Source: an uncultured Clostridia bacterium (GTDB taxonomy: Bacteria; Bacillota; Clostridia; Oscillospirales; Ruminococcaceae). From it: DNA of 64,000 nucleotides. Below the pieces are notes generated by a model, which was given only the letters and a program-made list of their open reading frames with translations, did no database searches and had not been told where the DNA came from. Position numbers and translations under genes: made by a program. The DNA lies in the NCBI GenBank assembly GCA_947629335.1, contig CANRDI010000006.1, forward strand, positions 34,105 to 98,104. Reading direction: 5' to 3'. Positions 51,869 to 60,717 of this stretch are shown in pieces; position 1 is the first letter of the stretch, and each line of letters starts with the position of its first letter.

Positions 51869-52825
51869 TTCACGGTCATATTTAAGAATTATAAACCGCT
51901 GTCCGCACGATCTTTTTATTTCAAAGGTCACGCCGAATGATTTCAGTTCGATTCCGTGCTGAACCAGATTTTGAGTGATCTTATTTGACGGAATCTCAAC
52001 GCCGAATTGCATTTTCAACTCGCCGACAAGCATTGTAGCCGAGCCTTTGAAATGTTTTTTCTCCAACATGAAATCGTGTATCATGAAAGAAAAATTATCG
52101 CGCGGCTTAGGCATTATTTTTTCCTCGGCAATCCAACGAGAGCCTTCGCGTTTCAAGTGCAGTTCCAGATTTTCGATATCGCGACCTACGCAATACAGAA
52201 TAACTTCGCCGCTGCCTCGCTGCTTTTCAATCATCACCATACTCCCGTCAACGCAGCCGCTAATTCCTGTCGTTCCGGATATCATGTTGAACGGATCGCT
52301 GTCGCGGCACTTGCGGGTATGATGAACCAACAAGATCGCGATTCGCAGTTTGTCCGCGAGATTTTTCAGCACGGAAAGTTCTTTATAGTCGGAAGCGTAA
52401 CTTGTATCATCGCCCGAACGGATTTTCTGCAAAGTATCGATGATGATTATTTTCAGATCCGGGTGCTGTAACTTGAAGTTCTCGATCTGCTTTTCGAGAA
52501 CACCACCGAGCGTTCCTGCCATAATAGCAAAGTGAAGATTCTCACTCGGCTCGCTTGTGAGTTCGAACAGTCTGTTCTGTATTCGAGTGTAGCTGTCCTC
52601 CAAGCAAAGGTAGAGCGCGGTGCCGCGTTTGGTTTCCCGTCCGAGTACCTTTTCTCCTTTCGCAATGCTGAGAGCCATATCCAGCGCAAGCCACGACTTT
52701 CCGACTTTTGGCGATCCCGCCAAGATGAACAGTCCCGTTGAGATCATTCCGTCAACACAGAATTCAATCGGCTTGAGCGGTGTGGTCATAAGTTGTTCGC
52801 AGTTTACTGTTTTGAGTTCGTTCAA
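51731..52825 (-). CDS. RepA-like AAA/RecA-fold ATPase (mobile-element replication helicase)
   Basis: LFILAGSPKVGKSWLALDMALSIAKGEKVLG Walker A; KIIIIDTLQKIR Walker B; ILLVHHTRK. Confidence 0.82.
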   Translation of the reverse strand: MNELKTVNCEQLMTTPLKPIEFCVDGMISTGLFILAGSPKVGKSWLALDMALSIAKGEKVLGRETKRGTALYLCLEDSYTRIQNRLFELTSEPSENLHFAIMAGTLGGVLEKQIENFKLQHPDLKIIIIDTLQKIRSGDDTSYASDYKELSVLKNLADKLRIAILLVHHTRKCRDSDPFNMISGTTGISGCVDGSMVMIEKQRGSGEVILYCVGRDIENLELHLKREGSRWIAEEKIMPKPRDNFSFMIHDFMLEKKHFKGSATMLVGELKMQFGVEIPSNKITQNLVQHGIELKSFGVTFEIKRSCGQRFIILKYDRESDSSDSCQLWVEIAVTAVTPHLTNALPMRITDSDGCCESDGTAPK

Positions 52826-53003
52826 TAACTTGCCCTCCTTTTAGATGTTAATTGGTGGTTAATAAAAATATATTAACATAGTTTTGCCAAAAATAAATAT
52901 GGAATGAAACTCGGCATTTTTCGCAAAGTTTCATTCCGGACATTTATATTTATTTGATAGATGGATTTTTATTCTAACATATTTCTTTTTATGGCTATCC
53001 CTT

Positions 53004-53876
53004 TTAATCATCAACCGTAAACGCCATCATAGAAATTATAAGACGGTCAAATAAAGAAGTAAAGTTACGTCTGCTAAAACGAAAGCAAAATTCTGCAAGA
53101 TAAGAGGAAAGATTTTTTTGAGGAAGCCCATGATAAGTTCCAAGAATAAATGCTTTCGCATTACTAATCATAATATGCAGCCAATGCAGAGCTTCACCTT
53201 TTGGAGTATATTTTACAGGCTCGTGAACAAAATCAGTCAGTGCAGGTCCAAAACTACGATAGCCATCACTTTTAATCGTACTGCCTTTTGCAATGTGTTT
53301 AACCGCAAATTCTTTCACTGACTTTTGTTTGATATCTTTTGTTGTTTTCATTTTCAAATATAGGGGACTTCCTTTGTTATCCAACGATAAAGCGACAAAA
53401 ACCTTTGCTTTTTCGGTTCCCCTTCCGCGCTTCTTACCTACCGTTGGTCCTCCGAAAAAAGCATCATCAAACTCAATAATACCCTTCAGCTGATGAGTAT
53501 CATCTCGATTTTCCATAGCTTTTCTGATGCGTGAAAGCATATACCATGCTGTTTTGTAGGTGACACTAATCTGGTATTGTAACTGCAATGCTGAAATTCC
53601 TCTTTTGTCATTAGAAACTAAGTACATTGCCATAAACCATTTTGTCAATGGAGCATGTGTGCGGTGCATAATGGTTCCCGCCGTCACACTTGCTTGATAT
53701 CGGCAGTTTGTACATTGATAACGACCGTTTGACATAGTATACGCATGTTTACATCCACATTTTGGACATACAAAACCTTGCGGCCAACGCATTTGAAATA
53801 AATACTCTCTGCATTTTTCTTCTGTTCCAAATCTCTCAAGAAATTCTTGTAGTGAGATTTTTCTCTTTTTTGCCAT
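53004..53876 (-). CDS. IS1595-family transposase
   Basis: CPKCGCKHAYTMSNGRYQCTNCRYQASVTAGTIMHRTHAPLTKWF zinc ribbon; EFDDAFFGG and SDGYRSF catalytic region. Confidence 0.92.
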   Translation of the reverse strand: MAKKRKISLQEFLERFGTEEKCREYLFQMRWPQGFVCPKCGCKHAYTMSNGRYQCTNCRYQASVTAGTIMHRTHAPLTKWFMAMYLVSNDKRGISALQLQYQISVTYKTAWYMLSRIRKAMENRDDTHQLKGIIEFDDAFFGGPTVGKKRGRGTEKAKVFVALSLDNKGSPLYLKMKTTKDIKQKSVKEFAVKHIAKGSTIKSDGYRSFGPALTDFVHEPVKYTPKGEALHWLHIMISNAKAFILGTYHGLPQKNLSSYLAEFCFRFSRRNFTSLFDRLIISMMAFTVDD

Positions 53877-53916
53877 TTTCTCTTCCCCTTTTTTTCTTTA
53901 TTATACTATTTTTGAT

Positions 53917-54011
53917 AGGTTTTGTAAAGATGATTTAAATAGGTTTTGTAAAGATGATTTAAATAGGTTTTGTAAAGATGATTTAAATAGGTTTTGTAAA
54001 GATGATTTAAA
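53917..54011. repeat. tandem 24-bp repeat, 4 units, inside the IS right end
   Basis: aggttttgtaaagatgatttaaat repeated in tandem; the last unit runs into the IR. Confidence 0.92.
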
Positions 54012-54099
54012 GGGATAGCCATATTTCTTTTTATATGTCAATAGTGCAAATTGCTTAAAACGGATATATTGTTTTTGTGCACATTGTCAGTTCACTTAA

Positions 54100-54327
54100 G
54101 AAACTTCTTGGGAAGGTATTGACCAGCGCTCGGTTAGCTTTATCAAGAACGGTAACTGTGATTTACCTAATCCTGCCACCATTGCAGATGTGTTCGGGGT
54201 AACGCTAGATTACATAACAAAGCGATTCGACGACCGCGTCGATACGATCAAAAATCCGGCTGAAATTGACTTTCTTATTTTAGAGCGGTTTAAGAGTCTT
54301 TCAAATCCTGAAAAGAAAGGTTATTGA
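54100..54327 (+). pseudogene. 5'-truncated XRE/Cro-type regulator remnant
   Basis: Frame reads ETSWEGIDQRSVSFIKNGNCDLPNPATIADVFGVTLDYITKRFDDRVDTIKNPAEIDFLILERFKSLSNPEKKGY*. Confidence 0.55.
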
Positions 54328-54506
54328 AACATCTTAAACTTGACAGATCATTGAAGATCAACAGTGGCGCATAAATACAATACTCCCTAAACCAATCTTG
54401 CTTTGAGAGGCTTTTTTGAAAAAAATGTCGATGCCATACGGCATCGACATAATTTACTTCACAAATTATAATATTGCTATAGCTTAAAAACAACTTAAGT
54501 GATAAG

Positions 54507-54884
54507 TTAATATATATTTTTGATCTTAACAATTGTATTATAGCGTATAACAACATCATACACCATGCCCTTATGCAACTTGGAGAACACTTCGTCAGTG
54601 CAATTTAAGGTGTGTGTAACCTTCTTGCCATTGTACACGAAATCAACCGTCTTATGCTCAAATGTTGCATAATTACTATTGTTAAATCGTGTGTAACTAA
54701 AGTTCAGCATTTCCCTCGAAGTTGTTCTTTTGTTTACAATTTTTACACGTCGGACATGCCCCTTATAGAATTTGCTGGAAATAAGGGGGATGAAAATAAC
54801 CAGAATCACAACCCCGAGAAAAACCCAACCTATACATTCAGTCAACGTATCGTTGGCGAGTTGAACATTTGTATTATCGCTCAC
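54507..54884 (-). CDS. small membrane protein cotranscribed with VWA protein
   Basis: GTG start (VSDNTNVQLANDTLTECIGWVFLGVVILVIFIPLI...) overlaps the VWA stop by 11 bp; one TM segment. Confidence 0.65.
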   Translation of the reverse strand: MSDNTNVQLANDTLTECIGWVFLGVVILVIFIPLISSKFYKGHVRRVKIVNKRTTSREMLNFSYTRFNNSNYATFEHKTVDFVYNGKKVTHTLNCTDEVFSKLHKGMVYDVVIRYNTIVKIKNIY

Positions 54885-57800
54885 GAACTTTGCCAGCCTC
54901 CATATCCAAAATCTTATTCCATGCATTGAGGAAGAAGAGATCACCTTCCTCGTTGATTCCCAAATACCAACTTTGCGTGTACGAACTGTCGTTCCCGTTC
55001 CTTGGAGGATATGTAATATAAAAGCTTGCGCTGGCGACACATTCTCCTGAAGAACTCTCTTTTAAAGCTATGCTTAAATTGTACGTTTCAGAACCCTGCT
55101 GAAGCAAGTCCAATATAAGAGAGGTAAACAAAAACCCATTAGCTTTGTTATAACCTTTATTTACGATGTCGCTTTTTATATCGTGTATCTTGTTACCAGC
55201 AGCGTCATATTGGATAAATTCATTTACAGGCACATCAGTTGTATTTAAGTTACCTGTCATTGCATTAACCCAATCGAAATTGTATTTGCTTTTTTTAAAT
55301 ATAGCAACGGTTTTATAGCTTCCTATAAGCCACTGACGCCCATCTGTAACATCCAAATAGGATATAGGGTAAATTTTTTCATCATATACAACAGACCCTA
55401 ACGGATTATATGTTCCCGCTTTTCTTAAGATAAAATCATCTTTATCCAATTTCGTTGGGTTTTCCGATATTGAAGCATAACCCATATATTCATGGTTTTG
55501 ATAATACGCATTTACATTACGGATATAGCCACAATTGGAACAACGATAACTAACTACTAATGATTCGCCTTCTGATTTTTGTTTTACCATATGATGGATA
55601 TTTACATCATCGGGATCGTATTCTCCATACAAGCATGGCGTTTCAACATCTATCTTTAAGAACTTGTGTGGATCATACTTATCCATAATTCCATCTTCGT
55701 CACTGTCTCCCTTAGTTGGATTACTGGTAACATCAAATCGGAATTTAAAAACCATATCTTGAATAGGTGTTGAAAGAGGAATTGATGTATCTCTGTAAAG
55801 TTTTCCAACTTCATCGCCATCAGATAGTCCATCTTTATCTGTATCACGGTCGTTTGGATCAAGGAAAACTAACGTACCATTGGGCATAGGTACGCCCGAT
55901 ATCTCAATGTCATCCGGAACACCATCATGATCCGAATCAGAGAAATAATCAAAATTGAGTTGATTATTTGCTGAAAGTTTATCATAAATCTGCTCTAACC
56001 CAGCAGATGTTTTTACAATAAAAAATTCACCGCCAGTTTCTGTAGCATATCCCGCTAACGCATCACTATCCGCACCCGCGCCCAAAGCAACAGTATGTAT
56101 CTTAATATCATTGTCTTTTGCTATCTTAATATTGGAGCTTGAAACATTGACATCACCATCAGACATTAAAATAATACTTTTATTGCCTACGGCTTCTTTA
56201 AGCTCGGCTAGTGCTATGCTGATTGCAGCATTTGCATTTGTACCACCATTGCTGTAGAATTTTGCTTTTTTTATCAGAAGATTTTTATCACTGGTCAGTG
56301 CACATATTTCCCTTGCGGAATAGTCAAAAGTAATGATACTTGTTTTATCCGTATCAAACATCGCATGCGCAAATTGTTGAACCGCCATATCTCGATAACA
56401 TGTGGTTATATAATCAAGAATATTGAAGTGAGGATCATTGCTGCTCATACTTCCCGAACAATCAACACATATGGATGTAATGGATGGCAGTTTACTCGAT
56501 AAATTTTCAAATCTTTCGTAAATTTTACGCCAATTATCAAACCACGCTTGCCTATTCACTACCATATACTTGCTAAAATGGGTAGTTACAACACTTACTG
56601 TCCCATTATCTGTGTCATATACGGTGTCAAGTTCATCAAACCTATTTTCTTCCTCATTATACCACAAAAAGAGCAGATTGTCAAATGGAATTTCACCGAG
56701 CTTATCCTTATCGATTTTGAAAGTAAGGGTAGCCTTGTCAAACTCGGAGGTTGTTTCGATCTCAAATGGCTCGCCGACAAGCCCTACAACGTCAGTGCAG
56801 AGAATGTCCGTATTCATAACGCTTTCGACAGAGGTGGTTCTGTTAATGTTGCCTGTACATTCCATATCAACAATAACCTCGGTTACGGCGCAGTCCTCGT
56901 TCTTTACCTTATGGGTAAATGTCTGCTGAATTTTCTCCTTGCTGTCGATAATACCATCACCGTCTGTATCCTGTACCAACGGATTTGTGCCAAGAACTAT
57001 CTCGTCGCCATCGTCCAAGCCATCGCCGTCCGTATCAACAATCAGAGGATCTGTCCCATATATATTAACTTCATCGCCATCTGACAGACCATCACCATCC
57101 GTATCCGCTATATGGGGATTTGTTTTGTTTTCAAATTCTTTAATATTAGATAAACCGTCTTGGTCAAAATCCTCGTCACCATCGTTAATCCCATTGTCGT
57201 CAGTATCGACATTTATGGGATCGGTATTTGTGTCTGAGATTTCAAAGCTATCACTTAATCCATCGTGATCTGTATCCACGTTATTAGGATCAGTGCCGAT
57301 ATACTCCTCAAGAAAATCTAACAATCCATCACCGTCTGAATCAGGTAGTTTTTCCCAATTATCAATATCTTCATATAAATCTGGCAGCCCGTTCTCGTTT
57401 TCATCTTTCATGTACTGCCATTCGTCCTTGGGAATATTAAGCGGCTCGGCAACAGTCCCGACAAAATCCGCCACATTTGTGCTGTAATTTGCGTTAACAT
57501 TCGGGCAGTCGAAAACAATGCTGTCAGCGATGATGACAACATTATTGAGATTGAGGTTCATCGCCTTGACCTCAACACTGCCGAACGGAGCGTACACCAA
57601 GCCGTTCAGATTAACATTGGTGCTGTCAATGACAATATCTCCGTACTTTGAGTAAATCACGGAGTCGTTTGTATTCTTAACCTCGCCGTTCAGCGTAACG
57701 TCTTTGAACGCTTTCAGAGCGGTGTTTATGTTTATATTTCCCGTAAGCTCCGCTTCACCGAGAATCTCGGTAGGCTCGCTGATGTTTATGTTAAGCTCGT

Positions 57801-58155
57801 CAAGAACATAGTCCTCGGTATGCTCCTCAACATTATTTCCAGAGAAGTACTTGGAATCGATCTTGTCAAAAATATAAATCATGTCAAGACCTGCGTTTTC
57901 GGTCTTAGTGCCGTTAATATTCATATTTCCGGCTGCTGAGATCGTACCGTTTGTTGCTACGTTTCCGTTCACGCCGAAGTTAGACGCGGTAGTAGTTATC
58001 GCACCCTCGGAAGATGAACCCGCAAACAGGGTGTAGGGGTAGCGCCCTAGTTCCTCTGCCATAGCGGGAATTGCGGGAAGCATGGTTATTGCCGTTGCCG
58101 CGGCTACAAAGCCGGATATAAGTCTTTTTGCCTTTCCTTTAAATTTTTCGTTCAT
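54874..58155 (-). CDS. secreted VWA-domain protein with TSP3-like DxDxDGLxD repeats
   Basis: Signal peptide (...AMAEELG); about 7 repeats such as DTDGDGLSDGDEVNIYGTDPLIV; VWA with DCSGSMSSND (MIDAS). Confidence 0.88.
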   Translation of the reverse strand: MNEKFKGKAKRLISGFVAAATAITMLPAIPAMAEELGRYPYTLFAGSSSEGAITTTASNFGVNGNVATNGTISAAGNMNINGTKTENAGLDMIYIFDKIDSKYFSGNNVEEHTEDYVLDELNINISEPTEILGEAELTGNININTALKAFKDVTLNGEVKNTNDSVIYSKYGDIVIDSTNVNLNGLVYAPFGSVEVKAMNLNLNNVVIIADSIVFDCPNVNANYSTNVADFVGTVAEPLNIPKDEWQYMKDENENGLPDLYEDIDNWEKLPDSDGDGLLDFLEEYIGTDPNNVDTDHDGLSDSFEISDTNTDPINVDTDDNGINDGDEDFDQDGLSNIKEFENKTNPHIADTDGDGLSDGDEVNIYGTDPLIVDTDGDGLDDGDEIVLGTNPLVQDTDGDGIIDSKEKIQQTFTHKVKNEDCAVTEVIVDMECTGNINRTTSVESVMNTDILCTDVVGLVGEPFEIETTSEFDKATLTFKIDKDKLGEIPFDNLLFLWYNEEENRFDELDTVYDTDNGTVSVVTTHFSKYMVVNRQAWFDNWRKIYERFENLSSKLPSITSICVDCSGSMSSNDPHFNILDYITTCYRDMAVQQFAHAMFDTDKTSIITFDYSAREICALTSDKNLLIKKAKFYSNGGTNANAAISIALAELKEAVGNKSIILMSDGDVNVSSSNIKIAKDNDIKIHTVALGAGADSDALAGYATETGGEFFIVKTSAGLEQIYDKLSANNQLNFDYFSDSDHDGVPDDIEISGVPMPNGTLVFLDPNDRDTDKDGLSDGDEVGKLYRDTSIPLSTPIQDMVFKFRFDVTSNPTKGDSDEDGIMDKYDPHKFLKIDVETPCLYGEYDPDDVNIHHMVKQKSEGESLVVSYRCSNCGYIRNVNAYYQNHEYMGYASISENPTKLDKDDFILRKAGTYNPLGSVVYDEKIYPISYLDVTDGRQWLIGSYKTVAIFKKSKYNFDWVNAMTGNLNTTDVPVNEFIQYDAAGNKIHDIKSDIVNKGYNKANGFLFTSLILDLLQQGSETYNLSIALKESSSGECVASASFYITYPPRNGNDSSYTQSWYLGINEEGDLFFLNAWNKILDMEAGKVRER

Positions 58156-58234
58156 GATATTTCCTCCACGTTTTTTGATTTGGAGCGATCGATCATCTCG
58201 ATCGCTCCATGCCGTTGTAATAAGTACCCGCGAA

Positions 58235-58285
58235 TTACCTGCGACGCTTCCAGAACCAGAAGATATCGAAATCACAGAGTATCAT
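58235..58285 (-). CDS. candidate small ORF MILCDFDIFWFWKRRR
   Basis: ATG at 58285, RBS gggagg 8-9 nt upstream, TAA at 58235; lies between a sigmaA-type promoter and the VWA gene. Confidence 0.4.
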   Translation of the reverse strand: MILCDFDIFWFWKRRR

Positions 58286-58328
58286 TCAAGTCACCTCCCG
58301 TTATAAAATGGAAATTGCCTATGCTTTT

Positions 58329-58357
58329 GTTATAGCATAGGCAATAAAATTTTTCAA
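58329..58357 (-). promoter_or_regulatory. promoter of smORF/VWA genes
   Basis: Reverse strand TTGAAA, 17 bp, TATAAC. Confidence 0.65.
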
Positions 58358-58365
58358 GGTGTTTC

Positions 58366-58398
58366 CGGTGAACGGTAGCTATTTGGCGGTTTTCGGTA
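58366..58398 (-). promoter_or_regulatory. predicted LytTR-regulator operator, VWA promoter
   Basis: Reverse strand TACCGAAAACCG-N9-TACCGTTCACCG, 21-bp period, just upstream of the -35. Confidence 0.6.
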
Positions 58399-58447
58399 AA
58401 TAAATCCCATTTTATGGAAATTATTTGCTAAAAATAATGTAATTCGT

Positions 58448-59743
58448 TTATATTATGTTTGGAATAATCAATTCAGCCTCAAAATGTGTGTCCGAGCACT
58501 TGTAAGTCAATGTACCGCCGTTTTTTTCGGCACATATTATAGCGTTTCCCGAACCGAAACCATGTTGTTCTTTATCTTGCTTATCGGTTTTCAAAATATT
58601 ATTTTCAATCTCTACCTTGCGCAAGACTGTGTTCTTTATTATGAAGAACAAGTTCTCGCCGAGCAGCTTAACGGAGATCTCCACGGATTTCTTTTCAGAA
58701 CTCTGCGCAGCAGTGAAGGCGTTGTCAAACAGGTTGTAAAATATTGTGCAAACATCTGTGTTATCCAAGCGTATCGAAGAAGGCAGCTTACCTATGATGT
58801 CAACCGAAACTTCGGAATGCTTATCCGCAACGTCCTTTAAAATCGCGCTTATAAGGTCATGCCCGATTTGCAATTCCGAACGTAATTCCAATATCGAAGC
58901 TCCGATCCTATTAAAATAGTTCTCCAATTCGTCAAACTTTTTCTTCTTGAGAAGAAGCCTCATACAATTCAAATGATTGTTTATATCGTGACGGAATTTT
59001 CGTGTTTCCTCCTCTTTTTGAAGTAACATCGTGTAATATTGCTCCTGACTTTTGACAAGCTTCTCGTTTATTTCCGAAATCCCTTTATAGTAATTCTTTG
59101 AAAAATAATTTGTCACCATAATAAATGCTGTCAAAATGAACACCGCGCTTCCCACACCAAGCGCAATAGCCATAGCTTTATCAGCTCCTTCGATTGTGTT
59201 ATCATTAAGCTGAAAAATTGTCATGAACGACAACAGGGATATCTCCCCAAGAATAATAAGTATCAGATATGGCTTACCAACCTTTATCGGAATAATGTCG
59301 TTTTTCTTTGATGAAAGTTTTCTCGCTGCCAAGCAGATTACCGCAATTACTGCTATATTTAACGCGTTTATAGATAACCGTCCGAAGGTATCATCGATCA
59401 CTCGTTCATATGTATCTCCGCTAATCGCAAGGAATACGGTCGCTGTCAGCATATCAAGCAAACTTATTCCAAAAAATCCGGTAAGGGTATATAATATTCT
59501 GTTTTCACCTTTCACTATGAGAATGGTGAGAACGATTCCGAGGTATGAATAGATCGGCACATAATCCTCAATTCCACTAACGACCGCCAGCACCAGAACC
59601 GCAGCAGAGCAAACGCTTATAATCACGGTTCTCTTTATAGGTTGTATTTCAAATTTAAACGCAAACAGCATTATCGGAATAAGTTTCATCAGTTCGACCG
59701 CATATCCGAGAAACGCTTGAAGCAATTTATTCATAACGTCCAT
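58448..59743 (-). CDS. GHKL sensor histidine kinase (AgrC-like)
   Basis: About 6 TM segments, FRHDINNHLNCMRLLLKKKKFDEL, CTIFYNLFDNAFTAA N-box. Confidence 0.87.
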   Translation of the reverse strand: MDVMNKLLQAFLGYAVELMKLIPIMLFAFKFEIQPIKRTVIISVCSAAVLVLAVVSGIEDYVPIYSYLGIVLTILIVKGENRILYTLTGFFGISLLDMLTATVFLAISGDTYERVIDDTFGRLSINALNIAVIAVICLAARKLSSKKNDIIPIKVGKPYLILIILGEISLLSFMTIFQLNDNTIEGADKAMAIALGVGSAVFILTAFIMVTNYFSKNYYKGISEINEKLVKSQEQYYTMLLQKEEETRKFRHDINNHLNCMRLLLKKKKFDELENYFNRIGASILELRSELQIGHDLISAILKDVADKHSEVSVDIIGKLPSSIRLDNTDVCTIFYNLFDNAFTAAQSSEKKSVEISVKLLGENLFFIIKNTVLRKVEIENNILKTDKQDKEQHGFGSGNAIICAEKNGGTLTYKCSDTHFEAELIIPNII

Positions 59744-60456
59744 TACATTATCCTCGCATACTTTCTGATATAGTCAAAAAATCCGTTTCTGAACGGAACA
59801 ACATTTCTCCGCGATATGTCCAAAGGCTGTTTAAACCCTTTCATGACAACTTGTCCATCCTTTGAAATATCCGAAACATACAGGTATGATACAATAAATG
59901 ATTTATGTATTTGATAAAAATGCTCGGAGCCGATCTGTTCCTTCCAATATTTAAGCGGCTTATCCGTATCATAAACTATTCCCGTTTTGCCATAGATATA
60001 AGTTCCATCGCCGTATGCTTCAAGATAAACAATATCGGTTAATTTAAGGTAGACAGTTTTCCCGTTTCTATCGGACAACAGGATATGTTCCGTATTCATT
60101 ATTTCCTTTTTGGCTTCGGAAAACGCTTCGTTAAATTTTTCGCTGTCAAGAGGCTTGTCAAGGAATCGAAACGCCTTCACCTTAAAAGCGTCCGGCATGA
60201 ATTCAGTGTGGCTTGTAAGAAAGATGATCATTCCGTCAAACCCGCGCTCGCGCAAAGTGAAAGCCGCGTTTATTCCGTTGATCCCTGTCATCTCGATATC
60301 CAAAAAAATCATATCGAATTCCAGTGGGGAGTTTAAAAGATCCTCACCGGAGATGTATTCGGATATCTCACACTGCTCGCTTTGTTCCTTGAGCTTCTTT
60401 ACCACATCATCGACAAAGATCTGCTCGTCGTCGCATACTGCTATTTTGTATGTCAT
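59743..60456 (-). CDS. LytTR-family response regulator
   Basis: AVCDDEQIFVDDVVKKL receiver; FYQIHKSFIVSYLYVSDISK LytTR domain. Confidence 0.92.
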   Translation of the reverse strand: MTYKIAVCDDEQIFVDDVVKKLKEQSEQCEISEYISGEDLLNSPLEFDMIFLDIEMTGINGINAAFTLRERGFDGMIIFLTSHTEFMPDAFKVKAFRFLDKPLDSEKFNEAFSEAKKEIMNTEHILLSDRNGKTVYLKLTDIVYLEAYGDGTYIYGKTGIVYDTDKPLKYWKEQIGSEHFYQIHKSFIVSYLYVSDISKDGQVVMKGFKQPLDISRRNVVPFRNGFFDYIRKYARIM

Positions 60457-60484
60457 ATTCAGTCCCCCTATCGTCTATATTTCT

Positions 60485-60513
60485 ATTATATAGCATTTCT
60501 GGCTAAAATGCAA
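60485..60513 (-). promoter_or_regulatory. promoter of LytTR regulator
   Basis: Reverse strand TTGCAT, 17 bp, TATAAT. Confidence 0.65.
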
Positions 60514-60524
60514 TAGCGCGGATA

Positions 60525-60557
60525 TACCGTTCACCGCGCAGATGCTACCATTTACCG
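60525..60557 (+). promoter_or_regulatory. predicted LytTR-regulator operator, TCS promoter
   Basis: TACCGTTCACCG-N9-TACCATTTACCG, 21-bp period, upstream of the TCS -35. Confidence 0.6.
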
Positions 60558-60591
60558 AAACTTTCACGGAAGTCGGTTTAAATACAAAGAA

Positions 60592-60640
60592 AAGACCACG
60601 AGAGTTTTTTCGTGATCTTCTCTTTGTTATAAGCAATGCT
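60592..60640. terminator. hairpin terminator upstream of TCS
   Basis: aaagaaaagaccacgagagttttttcgtgatcttctcttt. Confidence 0.55.
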
Positions 60641-60717
60641 GTTAAAATGCGGGTTCAGCTTGGTATCCTTAAATATGGTATACGTTCGTTTGCATACGTG
60701 AGGCAGTGAAACTTTGT

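Larger units (their letters stand above)
52993..54020. mobile_element. IS1595-family insertion sequence
   Basis: 20-bp IRs (ggctatcccttttaatcatc / gatgatttaaagggatagcc, 19/20) around a transposase; flanked by 14-bp direct repeat atatttctttttat (52979-52992, 54021-54034). Confidence 0.88.

Noticed and set aside
54290-54559. 89-aa - strand ORF
   Set aside because: Overlaps the XRE remnant and the end of the 126-aa membrane protein gene; no RBS or domain evidence.
54885-55040. N-terminal extension of the 177-aa ORF at 54507-55040
   Set aside because: Overlaps the VWA coding region by over 150 bp; a GTG start at 54884 with an 11-bp overlap is more plausible.
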